Shown here: positions 16,078 through 24,780 of the stretch, piece by piece
Numbering within the stretch: position 1 is the stretch's first letter
Layout of the letters: each line of letters begins with the position of its first letter
Assembly: GCF_041051975.1 (NCBI RefSeq)
Contig: NZ_CP163435.1
Span: 4,774,001 to 4,838,000, forward strand
DNA length: 64,000 nucleotides
Direction: 5' to 3'
DNA from: Streptomyces sp. R21
GTDB taxonomy: Bacteria > Actinomycetota > Actinomycetes > Streptomycetales > Streptomycetaceae
Position numbers and translations under genes: made by a program
The notes under the pieces: generated by a model
What the model was told of the DNA's origin: nothing
Seen by the model: the letters and a program-made list of their open reading frames with translations, nothing else
Database searches by the model: none

Positions 16078-18144
16078 GTGGCGAGCCTTCCGTACCAGAG
16101 TCAGCAGGGTCAGAGCGGGTCGGCCGACACTCGCGCGCACATGGTGGTGTGCGGGGACGACGCCCTCGCGCACCGGCTGGCCGCCGAGCTGCGCGGGGTG
16201 TACGGGGAGCGGGTGACACTCGTCGTGCCGCCCGATCAGCGGACGGTACGGCCGCCGGTGGTGGGGCGGGCCCTCGCCTCCACGCTGTTCGACCGGGTGT
16301 CCGCAGCGGTGACCCGGGCCGCCGGGAACGCGGCCGGCAATGGGGCCGGTGGTGCGGGATCCGGCGGGAACGGGGACTCCGGGGGCGTACGGGGTTCCGA
16401 ACCGCCCGGTTCCGAGCGGGTGTTGGAGGCCCCCGAGCTCACCGAGGCCGTGCTCGCCGACGCCGGGGTCGAACGGGCCGCCGCGCTCGCGCTCGTCCAC
16501 GACGACGATGAGACCAACATCCGGGCCGCGCTCACCGCGCGACGGCTCAATCCGCGGCTGCGGCTCGTCATCCGGCTCTACAACCGGCGGTTGGGGCAGC
16601 ACATCGAGGAACTGCTCGATCAGGCTTCGGCGTTGGCCACGGGGATCGGCAGCGGCAGCACTGACGGTGACAGTGGCAGTGCCGGTGGCTCGGGTGGGGG
16701 CAGTGGGGCGTTCGGTGGAGGCGACGCTTCCACCACCGTTCTTTCCGATGCCGATACCGCCGCGCCCGCCCTCGCCGCCACCGCGCTCGCCGGCACCAGC
16801 AAGGTCGTCCAGACCGACGGGCTGATGCTGCGGGCCGCGGAACGGCCGCCGCCCGGGCCGGGGCAGGTCGCCGATCCTGGGCTCTGCACGCTCGCGCTGC
16901 TGTCCGCCACGACCAACGATCCCGCCGGGGCCGACGGTTCGGAGGGCAGCGGGTCGCAAGGGCCCCAGCTCCTGCCCGACGAGCGGGCGGTGGCCGCAGC
17001 CACCGGGCGCGGGACCATCGTTTTGGAGAACGTGTCGTACTCGGGGCCCTCGTTGTCCGCGGGACGCAGTGTCGTGCCGTTCGCCTCGCTCTTCTCACGG
17101 CGGCTTCGGTGGTCGTTCGCCGGGCTGGTGGCGTGTGTGGCCGCCCTCGCGATCGCGTCCATGGCCGTCACCAGAGAGTCGCCGCTGCATGCGACGTATC
17201 TGACCTTGCTCGACCTGTTCTCGATCAACGATCCCGCCATCGGGCAGCCGATCGGGCGGCAACTGCTCCAGCTTCTGTCCGGGATGGTCGGGTTGCTGTT
17301 GCTGCCCGTACTGCTGGCGGCCGTGCTGGAGGCGCTCGGGACGTTCCGCAGCGGGTCCGCGCTGCGGCGGCCGCCGCGCGGGCTGTCCGGGCATGTGGTG
17401 CTCCTCGGGCTCGGGAAGATCGGTACGCGGGTGCTGGCGCGGTTGCGTGAGCTGCAGATCCCCGTCGTGTGTGTGGAGGCCGATCCCGAGGCGCGGGGGC
17501 TCGCGCTGGCTCGACGGCTGCGAGTGCCTGTGGTGCTGGGGGATGTGACGCAGGAGGGGGTCCTGGAGGCCGCCAAGATCCAGCGCGCGCATGCGTTGCT
17601 CGCGTTGACCAGCGCGGACACGACGAATCTTGAGGCGGTGCTGTACGCGCGGACCGTGCGGCCCGATCTACGGGTGGTGTTGCGGCTGTACGACGACGAC
17701 TTCGCCACCGCCGTGTACCGGACCCTGCGGGCCGCGCATCCGGCGGCGCTCACGCGGAGCCGGAGTGTGTCGCATCTGGCTGCGCCCGCGTTTGCCGGGG
17801 CCATGATGGGTCGGCAGATTCTGGGGGCGATTCCTGTGGAGCGGCGGGTGCTGTTGTTCGCTGCCGTGGATGTGGGTGGGCATTCCCAGTTGGAGGGGCG
17901 GACTGTCGGGGAGGCGTTTCGGGCGGGGGCCTGGCGGGTGCTTGCGTTGGATGTGGGGGCTGGATTGTCGGCGGGTACGTCCGGTGGGGGCGAGCGGGGG
18001 GCCGGGGCCGGAGCTGGGGCTGGGCTTGTGTGGGATCTTCCTTCCAACTATGTGTTGCGGGGGGAGGATCGGGTGGTTCTGGCTGCGACTCGGCGGGGGC
18101 TGGCGGAGTTGTTGGGGCGGCGCCGGGTCCCTCCGGGGGTTTAG
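16078..18144 (+). CDS. TrkA-N/RCK-domain membrane protein, ion-channel-like, 688 aa
   Basis: Two NAD-binding-type domains flank a membrane region. The first (about 20-190, MVVCGDDALAHRLAAEL) lacks the GxGxxG loop; the second (about 440-570, VVLLGLGKIGTRVLARL) has it. Two hydrophobic segments (about 345-365 and 395-420) with a pore-like stretch between them (LTLLDLFSINDPAIG) recall CASTOR/POLLUX-type channels, but there is no TVGYG filter. Gly/Ser-rich linkers (about 80-105, 185-215) are low complexity. Start GTG 16078 has no clear ribosome site; ATG 16141 is possible. Probable role in ion transport or its regulation. Confidence 0.75.
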   Translation: MASLPYQSQQGQSGSADTRAHMVVCGDDALAHRLAAELRGVYGERVTLVVPPDQRTVRPPVVGRALASTLFDRVSAAVTRAAGNAAGNGAGGAGSGGNGDSGGVRGSEPPGSERVLEAPELTEAVLADAGVERAAALALVHDDDETNIRAALTARRLNPRLRLVIRLYNRRLGQHIEELLDQASALATGIGSGSTDGDSGSAGGSGGGSGAFGGGDASTTVLSDADTAAPALAATALAGTSKVVQTDGLMLRAAERPPPGPGQVADPGLCTLALLSATTNDPAGADGSEGSGSQGPQLLPDERAVAAATGRGTIVLENVSYSGPSLSAGRSVVPFASLFSRRLRWSFAGLVACVAALAIASMAVTRESPLHATYLTLLDLFSINDPAIGQPIGRQLLQLLSGMVGLLLLPVLLAAVLEALGTFRSGSALRRPPRGLSGHVVLLGLGKIGTRVLARLRELQIPVVCVEADPEARGLALARRLRVPVVLGDVTQEGVLEAAKIQRAHALLALTSADTTNLEAVLYARTVRPDLRVVLRLYDDDFATAVYRTLRAAHPAALTRSRSVSHLAAPAFAGAMMGRQILGAIPVERRVLLFAAVDVGGHSQLEGRTVGEAFRAGAWRVLALDVGAGLSAGTSGGGERGAGAGAGAGLVWDLPSNYVLRGEDRVVLAATRRGLAELLGRRRVPPGV

Positions 18145-18200
18145 CCGGGGGTGGAGTGGCCCCCCTCTGCCGGGCGTCCGGCGTGGGTGTCTGCTCGGTC

Positions 18201-18230
18201 CGGGGCGCCCCTCCTCGAGAGGGCGCCCCG
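18201..18230 (+). terminator. Hairpin downstream of the RCK gene
   Basis: CGGGGCGCCC (18201-18210) and GGGCGCCCCG (18221-18230) form a perfect 10-bp stem around CTCCTCGAGA. It lies 57 bp after the RCK stop, in a 321-bp space between convergent genes. Confidence 0.6.
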
Positions 18231-18342
18231 GGTGGGTGGGCAAACGCCGGGTGGCACCTTGCTCGGCCGGTCACCCGGGGGTGGTGCCGGGCGGGGGTGG
18301 GTTGCGCAACTCGGCGCTTACGAGGTGCCGCTGCGCCCACCC

Positions 18343-18361
18343 GTGCCGCCCCTGGCGGCAC
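18343..18361 (-). terminator. Hairpin downstream of the S9 peptidase gene
   Basis: GTGCCGCC (18343-18350) and GGCGGCAC (18354-18361) pair around CCT. It lies about 105 bp past the stop of the - strand peptidase gene. The surrounding bases (TGCGCCCACCCGTGCCGCC) resemble a sequence I have seen repeated between Streptomyces genes. The rest of 18145-18465 shows no gene. Confidence 0.5.
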
Positions 18362-18465
18362 GATTGCCCGCAGTGACGCGGCTTCGCCGACCACCCGGCG
18401 CACCAGCACCCCCAGCCGCTGCCGGGAGAGCAGCCGCACGCACGCCCGCAGCAACGCGGCGGTCC

Positions 18466-20319
18466 CTACCTCTCCAAATGCCGCTCCGCGAAAGCCAGTT
18501 CCAGTTTGAGTTGTTTGATGCGTTCGTCCACTACAAGGGAGCCGTGGCCGGCGTCGTAGCGGTAGACCTCGTGGGGGGCCTCTCGGGCGGCCAGGCGGGA
18601 TACGTAGTTCTCCACCTGGCGGATGGGGCAGCGGGGGTCGTTGACGCCGGCGGAGATGTAGACGGGGGTCTTGACCGCGTCCACGTAGGTGAGGGGGGAC
18701 GAGGCTTCGAAGCGGGCCGGGACCTCCTCGGGGGTGCCGCCGAGGAGGGTGCGGTCCATGGCCTTCAGGGCTTCCATCTCGTCGTGGTAGGCCGTGACGT
18801 AGTCGGCGACGGGGACCGCGGCGATGCCCAGGGTCCACGCGTCGGGCTGGGTGCCGAGGCCGAGGAGGGTGAGATAGCCGCCCCAGGAGCCGCCGGTGAG
18901 GATCAGGCGGTCGGGGTCCGCCAGGCCGGACGTCACCGCCCATTCGCGGACCGCTGCGATGTCTTCGAGTTCGATCAGGCCGACCCGGTGCTTGAGGGCG
19001 TCCGTCCACTCGCGGCCGTAGCCGGTGGAGCCGCGGTAGTTGACGCGGACCACCGCGTAGCCGTGGTCCACCCACGCCGCCGGGCCCGCCGCGAACGAGT
19101 CGCTGTCGTGCCAGGTCGGGCCGCCGTGGATGTCGAAGACGGTGGGAAGGGGGCCGGTGCTGCCCGCCGGCTTCTGGACGAGGGCGTGGATGCGGCCGCC
19201 GGGGCCCTCCACCCAGACGTCCTCCACCGGGACGGATCCCGGGGACTTCAGCCCCGGCGGGTCCAGGACCACCTCGCCCGTCGTCGAGCGGACGACCGAC
19301 GGCTCCGCCGCCGAGGACCACAGATACTCGACGCTGCCGTCGGGCCGGGCCGTCGCCCCCGACACCGTGCCGGGGGGCGTGAGCACGCGCTCCAGGGCGC
19401 GGGACTCCAGGTCGTACCGCCATACGTCGCTGCGGGCCTCGAAGCCGTGCGCGATGAGCAGCGCGGAGCCGTCCGGATACCACTCGGCGGCCACGTCGCC
19501 CGGCAGGTCGAGGGCGAGGTCGCTCTCCTCGCCGGTCGCCACATCCCACAGCAGCGGCTCCCAACGGCCGCGCCGCTGATGCCCGATGAGCAGCCGGGTG
19601 TCCCCGTCGACCGGGGCGAAGCCCAGCACCTCCAGGCCCAGCTCGACCGTCCCGCCCTTGGTGTCGTCGAGCTCGGCGACCGTCGTGCCGTCGGTGCGCA
19701 GCACGCGCAGCGCCGAGTGCATCGCGTCGCCGTGCTCGGTGTGCTCGATCGCGATCAGCGAACCGTCGTGGGAGAAGTCGCCGACCCCGGCGGACTCCCG
19801 GTGCCGGTAGATCTCCACGGGGGCCTCGCCGGTGCGGGCGACATGGATCGTCGAGCCGTCCTCGTCCGTCGAACGGCCCACCACGGCCGTACGCCCGTCG
19901 CGCCCGATGGCCAGCCCGGACGGATACGACGCGTCGAGGCCAGGGGTCGCCTCCTCGTCGGGGCCGCCGTGGAAGGGCTGGCGCCGCCAGATGCCGAACT
20001 CGTCGCCGTCCTTGTCGTCGAACCACCAGATCCACTCGCCGTCCGGCGCGAGCACCCCGTCCGTCGTGCCGTTCGGCCGGTCGGTGACCTGGCGCTGCTC
20101 GCCGGTCTCGCGGTCCCACGCGTACAGCTCGTACGTCCCCGTCGCGTTCGAGACGAACAGTGAGCGGTGGGGTGCGTCCTCCGCCCAGTCCGGCAGCGAC
20201 ACCCGCGGCGCGCGGAAGCGCTTCTCCCAGTCGGGCATGATCCCGCTCTGCTCCTGCGCGGCGCCCTTGGAAGACGTATCAGACCCGGTGGACCCGTTGG
20301 ACCCGTTGCTCTCAGTCAT
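18466..20319 (-). CDS. S9-family prolyl oligopeptidase-type serine peptidase, 617 aa
   Basis: The N-terminal half is a beta-propeller-like domain (repeated strands such as GTYELYAWDRETGEQRQV). The C-terminal alpha/beta hydrolase has the nucleophile GGSWGGY, Asp in GVNDPRCP and His in DAGHGS, plus DIHGGP for the oxyanion hole. It cleaves short peptides, probably in the cytoplasm since no signal peptide is seen. ATG 20319 (MTESNGSN) is taken as the start; the frame extends to 20427 but CACTAT just upstream of 20319 could be a -10 for a leaderless start. It is divergent from SURF1. Confidence 0.9.
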   Translation of the reverse strand: MTESNGSNGSTGSDTSSKGAAQEQSGIMPDWEKRFRAPRVSLPDWAEDAPHRSLFVSNATGTYELYAWDRETGEQRQVTDRPNGTTDGVLAPDGEWIWWFDDKDGDEFGIWRRQPFHGGPDEEATPGLDASYPSGLAIGRDGRTAVVGRSTDEDGSTIHVARTGEAPVEIYRHRESAGVGDFSHDGSLIAIEHTEHGDAMHSALRVLRTDGTTVAELDDTKGGTVELGLEVLGFAPVDGDTRLLIGHQRRGRWEPLLWDVATGEESDLALDLPGDVAAEWYPDGSALLIAHGFEARSDVWRYDLESRALERVLTPPGTVSGATARPDGSVEYLWSSAAEPSVVRSTTGEVVLDPPGLKSPGSVPVEDVWVEGPGGRIHALVQKPAGSTGPLPTVFDIHGGPTWHDSDSFAAGPAAWVDHGYAVVRVNYRGSTGYGREWTDALKHRVGLIELEDIAAVREWAVTSGLADPDRLILTGGSWGGYLTLLGLGTQPDAWTLGIAAVPVADYVTAYHDEMEALKAMDRTLLGGTPEEVPARFEASSPLTYVDAVKTPVYISAGVNDPRCPIRQVENYVSRLAAREAPHEVYRYDAGHGSLVVDERIKQLKLELAFAERHLER

Positions 20320-20437
20320 GGCCCCATAGTGCCTGGCCCGCACGACAACGCGCCGCCACGATCCCCAACCTGTGGATAACTCTCCCGCCGTGCAGGCCCG
20401 CGCCGACCCCGCGCCCTTGTCCCGCATGCCTGCCCCG

Positions 20438-20443
20438 TACCGT
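20438..20443 (+). promoter_or_regulatory. -10 box for leaderless SURF1 transcript
   Basis: TACCGT, 7 nt, then GTG 20451. This decides the start between GTG 20442 and GTG 20451: position 20442 lies inside the -10 box itself. Confidence 0.55.
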
Positions 20444-20450
20444 GGACAGC

Positions 20451-21290
20451 GTGTACCGGTTCCTGCTGACGCCCCGCTGGTGGGGGATCAACGTCTTCGT
20501 GCTGTTGGCCATCCCCTTCTGCGTCTTCATGGGGTCATGGCAGTTGGGGCGGTTCGAGGGCCGGGTGCAGGATCACCGCACCGCCGGTGAGCAGGCCGCG
20601 ACCGCGAAGACGGCGGCGGCCCGGCCGCTGGCGGACCTGCTGCCCGTGAACAAGGTGACGTCCGGCAAGCAGGCCACCGCGACCGGCCGGTACGGCAAGC
20701 AGTTGCTGGTGCCGGACCGCGAGCTGGACGGCAAGCAGGGTTACTACGTCCTGACGATGCTGCGCACGGACGACGGCCGGGCGCTGCCCGTCGTGCGGGG
20801 CTGGCTGCCCGGCGCTGCGAACCCGGCAAAGGCACCGGCCGCTCCCACCGGCGACGTCACGGTGACCGGCGCGCTCCAGGCGCCGGAAAGCCCGGGGTCG
20901 AACGGGGTGAGCGCCGCCGGGGGTCTTCCCGCGGGCCAGACCGCCGCGATCAGCTCGGCGTCCCTGGTGAACCTCGTGCCGTACAAGCATCTGTACGACG
21001 CCTGGATCACGCTCGCCGACGCCGACGCCGGGATGAAGGCGGTGCCCGCCACCGCGCCGGACGACACCGGGCTGGACCTGAAGGCCTTCCAGAACCTCGG
21101 CTACACCGGGGAGTGGTTCGTCTTCGCGGGCTTCGTGGTCTTCATGTGGTTCCGGCTGCTGCGCCGCGAGGTGGAGTTCGCCCGCGACGCCGAGCTGGGG
21201 ATCCTGCCGGACGAGGCCGAGACCGAGACCAGGAGCAAGGCCGAGGTCGGGGCCCAGGCCGAGAACCCCGCCGACACGCCGGTGCCGTAG
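20451..21290 (+). CDS. SURF1-family cytochrome oxidase biogenesis protein
   Basis: The N-terminal membrane segment (LLTPRWWGINVFVLLAIPFCVFMG, abridged) is followed by WQLGRFEGRV, the SURF1 signature, a periplasmic-side domain with VVRGWLPG, and a second membrane segment (WFVFAGFVVFMWFRLL). SURF1 helps insert heme a into cytochrome aa3 oxidase. The C-terminal tail (about 35 residues) is Glu/Ala-rich and cytoplasmic. 279 aa is a normal length. GTG 20451 is chosen from the leaderless -10 box and because homologues start at the residues VYRFLLTPRWWG. Confidence 0.85.
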   Translation: MYRFLLTPRWWGINVFVLLAIPFCVFMGSWQLGRFEGRVQDHRTAGEQAATAKTAAARPLADLLPVNKVTSGKQATATGRYGKQLLVPDRELDGKQGYYVLTMLRTDDGRALPVVRGWLPGAANPAKAPAAPTGDVTVTGALQAPESPGSNGVSAAGGLPAGQTAAISSASLVNLVPYKHLYDAWITLADADAGMKAVPATAPDDTGLDLKAFQNLGYTGEWFVFAGFVVFMWFRLLRREVEFARDAELGILPDEAETETRSKAEVGAQAENPADTPVP

Positions 21291-21307
21291 CGGGACCGAT
21301 CCCGTTC

Positions 21308-22603
21308 TCAGGACGCCAGCATCCCCGTCCGGTACACCGTCCCCGAGCACGCGTTGGACACGGTCGCCGAGGTCGTGGCCGAGCCCGCTGCCGCGGTGAG
21401 CGAGACCGTGACGCTGCCGTCGGCGACTCCCTCCTCCGCGACGAGCTGGGGCGCCTCGCCGGTGGTGCCGTCCGTGGTCGTCGTCGTACCGCCGGTGTCG
21501 GTGGCGGTCTCCGAGGGCGTCGGGGTCGGCGTCGGGTCCGTGCTCCCGGTGCTTCCGCCAGTGGTCGGACACGTCTCCGAGGGAACCCAGGCGAACTTCA
21601 CCACGTACGACGTCCCCGGCTGGAGCAGCAGTTGGGCGACCTCCGTGGAGGGGTCGGGCAGCCCGACGGCCGCGTCGCCCGCCACATGGTTCGACACGCT
21701 GACCTTGGACGCGTCCGCCGCGCCGGCCACGGCTGTGGACACGCCGCCCGCGCCGGTCACCGTACAGGCGGTGGTGGAGATGTTGGAGATGGGCAGGGAG
21801 CCGTAGACGACGCCGGTGGAATCCGGGCCGCCGGCGGATCCGGCGCCGGCGCCGAGCTGCGCCGCCGTGCACTCGGCTGTGGCCGCCACCGACGCCGACG
21901 GGTCGGCGCTGCCGCCGCCGGTCGTGGTGCCCGCGCTCTTGCCGTTGCCCTTCTGGCCCTTCTGGTCGCCCTTGCCCTTGCCATGGGACGAGGTGGAGGA
22001 GCCGCCGGAGGCGCGCGAGCCGCCGTCCGTCTCCTTGCCCTGGTTGGCGCCGCCCTGCGTCTGCGAGCTGTTGCCCGCGATGGAGGGGTCGGCGCCTGAC
22101 CCCGTGGCGTTCGAGACGTGCACGAGGGCCGGGATGGCGGTGCCGATGAAGAGGGCGGCGGCCGCCATGCCGACGACGGCCTGGCGCTTGCGGGCCCGCC
22201 GGGCCGGCACCGCGCGCCGCAGATGGTCCAGCGTGCCGTCGGTCGGCTCGATCTCCTGCACGGCCTGGTGCAGCAGCCGGCGCAGCGCCAGCTCGTCCGC
22301 GCCGAGTGCGTCGGAGCCCAGGCCGTTGACGCCCTGACCCTTGGAACTCAGGCCGTTGACGCCCTGGGCCTTGGAACCCTGAGAGCCCTGACCGTCGGCA
22401 CTCCGGCCCAGTGAGCCCAAAAGCCCTTCCAGACCCAGTCCCTGGCCATCGAGTTCGTGGTCACCCGGGCTCTGCCCGCCGTGATCCTGTCCGTCGGGGC
22501 CGTGATTCACAATTCCGTTCCCAGCGTGCGATTGCTCGTGTTCGTGCTCGTGTCCGGGGCGCGGGTCCTCGTCGCGTCGCCGCCACTTCCCGTATCCACT
22601 CAT
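21308..22603 (-). CDS. His-rich single-pass membrane protein coupled to ECF sigma factor, 431 aa
   Basis: The N-terminal 100 residues are His/Gly/Asp-rich (PGHEHEHEQSH; NHGPDGQDHGG) and contain two copies of QGVNGL(S/G)S. A possible sigma-interacting helix follows (ELALRRLLHQAVQEIEP), then a membrane segment at about 141-163 and an external region with Ser/Thr/Gly/Pro-rich linkers and two Cys-containing strand-rich segments resembling DUF4232-like domains. The ATGA overlap (22600-22603) with the sigma gene suggests a role as anti-sigma or sensor. No ZAS motif (HxxxCxxC) is present. The His-rich tail could sense metal. The sigma link is inferred from coupling. Confidence 0.65.
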   Translation of the reverse strand: MSGYGKWRRRDEDPRPGHEHEHEQSHAGNGIVNHGPDGQDHGGQSPGDHELDGQGLGLEGLLGSLGRSADGQGSQGSKAQGVNGLSSKGQGVNGLGSDALGADELALRRLLHQAVQEIEPTDGTLDHLRRAVPARRARKRQAVVGMAAAALFIGTAIPALVHVSNATGSGADPSIAGNSSQTQGGANQGKETDGGSRASGGSSTSSHGKGKGDQKGQKGNGKSAGTTTGGGSADPSASVAATAECTAAQLGAGAGSAGGPDSTGVVYGSLPISNISTTACTVTGAGGVSTAVAGAADASKVSVSNHVAGDAAVGLPDPSTEVAQLLLQPGTSYVVKFAWVPSETCPTTGGSTGSTDPTPTPTPSETATDTGGTTTTTDGTTGEAPQLVAEEGVADGSVTVSLTAAAGSATTSATVSNACSGTVYRTGMLAS

Positions 22604-23268
22604 GCCGACGCCTCCATGGCGACGCGCAGCGCCGCGATGCCGCGCGAGCCGTACGCCTTGACCGACCCCAGCGATATGCCGAGGGTCTCGGCGACCTGGG
22701 CCTCGGTCATGTCCGCGAAGTACCGCAGGACCAGGACCTCGCGCTGGCGGCGCTGGAGGCCCTTCATCGCTTTCTTCAGCGCGTCCCGCTCCAACAGGTC
22801 GTACGCGCCTTCCTCGGCGCTCGCCATGTCGGGCATCGGCTTGGAGAGGAGCTTCAGGCCGATGATGCGCCGGCGCAGGGCGGACCGCGAGAGGTTCACC
22901 ACGGTCTGGCGCAGGTAGGCGAGCGTCTTCTCGGGGTCACGGACCCGCTTGCGTGCCGAGTGCACGCGGATGAAGGCCTCCTGGACGACGTCCTCGCAGG
23001 AGGCGGTGTCGTCGAGCAGGAGCGCCGCGAGACCCAGCAGGGACCGGTAATGGGCGCGGTAGGTCTCGGTCAGATGGTCGACCGTGGTGCCGGCCGCCAG
23101 GCTGTCTTCGGCGCCGTCACGCTGGTTCGGTATGCGGGTCGGCCGCGCTGCGGGCATCGGCGCGATCACCGGCATCCCGCCGGGCGTGCCGGGGCTGCGG
23201 GGTCGGCGGGGTGGACGAAGGGCTGTACCCCTCGTCTGTACCGCGGTGAATTCGAGAACCTCTGCCAC
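22600..23268 (-). CDS. SigE-family ECF RNA polymerase sigma factor
   Basis: Region 2 (YRAHYRSLLGLAALLLDD, CEDVVQEAFIRVH) and region 4 (RREVLVLRYFADMTEAQVAETLGISLGSVKAYGSRG in the protein, abridged here as REVLVLRYFADM and SVKAYGSRG) are complete. The SigE-family linker is Arg/Lys-rich. The N-terminal extension (about 45 residues, Pro/Arg-rich) is unusual, and the true start is uncertain: GTG 23268 or ATG 23175. The gene is translationally coupled to its membrane partner. From memory it corresponds to the ECF gene beside asd in S. coelicolor. Confidence 0.85.
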   Translation of the reverse strand: MAEVLEFTAVQTRGTALRPPRRPRSPGTPGGMPVIAPMPAARPTRIPNQRDGAEDSLAAGTTVDHLTETYRAHYRSLLGLAALLLDDTASCEDVVQEAFIRVHSARKRVRDPEKTLAYLRQTVVNLSRSALRRRIIGLKLLSKPMPDMASAEEGAYDLLERDALKKAMKGLQRRQREVLVLRYFADMTEAQVAETLGISLGSVKAYGSRGIAALRVAMEASA

Positions 23269-23447
23269 GCCAGTTGGACACGCTCACCCCCGTGAGGGTT
23301 GTACGCGACAGGCATCACTTTTGCGTCGGGCCGCCCGCCCGATCGCACCCCTGAAGATGCCCCTAGTGCCGTCATACGTACCCGCTCTTCCCCTATGCCC
23401 CATGTGCGCGGCGCCTCGGATACCCGTGAAGGGCGTCCGCAAAGACG

Positions 23448-23483
23448 CTCCCCGCCCTCCGCACGGTTGCGGAGAACGGGGAG
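23448..23483. terminator. Strong hairpin in the asd-sigma intergenic space
   Basis: CTCCCCG (23448-23454) and CTCCGCA (23457-23463) pair with TGCGGAG (23468-23474) and CGGGGAG (23477-23483), with loop CGGT and a 2-nt internal bulge on each side. It lies 224 bp past the asd stop on the - strand and upstream of the sigma gene, so it may terminate asd transcription. The rest of 23269-23706 holds the sigma promoter region; nothing else is recognised. Confidence 0.6.
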
Positions 23484-23706
23484 GAAAATCTTCGTACGCC
23501 GGGAGCCCCCGGTTCAAGTGGTCCGGACCATTACCTGACCACAAAGTTCACACAGATCCTACAAACGAATCCGGGGATCGCCAGCAAGATTCCGGCTGCC
23601 GGACGCCCAGGGCGGAGAACTTTGCGAGGAGTTCACAGAGGACGTCACCGAGGACCCGCGGCAGGCTCCGCGGCGGGCCCCGCGGAGTCTTCGCACGTCG
23701 GCGGGC

Positions 23707-24780
23707 TCATCGGGCGGCCCTGAGCTCGGCCGCGACCAGTTCGGCGATCTGCGCGGTGTTGAGTGCGGCGCCCTTGCGCAGGTTGTCCCCGCAGACGAAC
23801 AGTTCGAGTGCCGTCGAATCGTCGAGCGCCCGGCGCACCCGTCCCACCCAGGTGGGGTCGGTGCCCACCACGTCGGCGGGGGTGGGGAATTCACCGGCGG
23901 CCGGGTTGTCGAACAGGACGACCCCGGGCGCTGTGGCGAGGATCTCACGCGCCCCGTCCACCGTGACCTCGCCCTGGAAGCGGGCGTGGACGGTGAGGGA
24001 GTGCGTGGTGACCACCGGCACCCGGACACAGGTGACGGCGACGGGCAGCCGGGACAGACCGAGGATCTTGCGGGTCTCGTCCCGCACCTTCATCTCCTCC
24101 GAGGACCAGCCGTCCTCGCGCAGCGACCCGGCCCAGGGCACCACGTTCAGGGCGACGGGCTCCGGGAACGGCCCGGTGTTGTCCCCCACGGCCCGCCGTA
24201 CGTCACCGGGGTTGGTCCCCAGTTCCGTACCGGCGACGAGGGAGAGCTGCCGGCGCAGGGTGTCGACGCCGGCGCGTCCGGCGCCGCTCACCGCCTGGTA
24301 CGAGGAGACGACCAGTTCGCGCAGCCCGAACTCGGCGTGCAGCGCGCCGAGGGCCACGATCATGGAGAGCGTCGTGCAGTTGGGGTTGGCGATGATGCCG
24401 CGCGGGCGCAGCCGGGCCGCGTGCGGATTGACCTCGGGCACCACCAGGGGCACGTCGGGGTCCATCCGGAAGGCGCCCGAGTTGTCGACGACGACCACGC
24501 CCTTGGCGGCGGCGACCGGCGCCCACTGGGCGGCCACCTCGTCCGGTACGTCGAACATCGCGACGTCGACCCCGTCGAAGGACTCCTCCGAGAGGGCGAC
24601 GACCTCGACCTCCTCGCCGCGCAGGGCCAGCTTGCGGCCGGCCGAGCGCGGTGAGGCGATCAGGCGGATCTCGCCCCAGATGTCCGCGTGCTGGGACAGG
24701 ATCTGGAGCATGACGGTGCCGACGGCTCCGGTCGCTCCCACGACCGCGAGTGTCGGACGTGCCGTGCGGGCGTCGGCCAT
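23707..24780 (-). CDS. asd: Aspartate-semialdehyde dehydrogenase
   Basis: NADP-binding start VVGATGAVGTVMLQIL, catalytic Cys in NPNCTT, and the dimerisation/substrate region (SSYQAVSGAGRAG) are present. It reduces aspartyl phosphate to aspartate semialdehyde, the second step toward lysine/DAP, threonine and methionine. 357 aa is slightly longer than the 340-350 aa usual for the family. Start ATG 24780 overlaps the aspartokinase stop by one base (TGATG), so the two are coupled and probably made in equal amounts. Cytoplasmic. Confidence 0.95.
   Translation of the reverse strand: MADARTARPTLAVVGATGAVGTVMLQILSQHADIWGEIRLIASPRSAGRKLALRGEEVEVVALSEESFDGVDVAMFDVPDEVAAQWAPVAAAKGVVVVDNSGAFRMDPDVPLVVPEVNPHAARLRPRGIIANPNCTTLSMIVALGALHAEFGLRELVVSSYQAVSGAGRAGVDTLRRQLSLVAGTELGTNPGDVRRAVGDNTGPFPEPVALNVVPWAGSLREDGWSSEEMKVRDETRKILGLSRLPVAVTCVRVPVVTTHSLTVHARFQGEVTVDGAREILATAPGVVLFDNPAAGEFPTPADVVGTDPTWVGRVRRALDDSTALELFVCGDNLRKGAALNTAQIAELVAAELRAAR

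Noticed and set aside
18151..20163. 670-aa + strand frame
   Set aside because: Antisense to the S9 peptidase; no recognisable domain and low-complexity Arg/Gly content typical of high-GC shadow frames.
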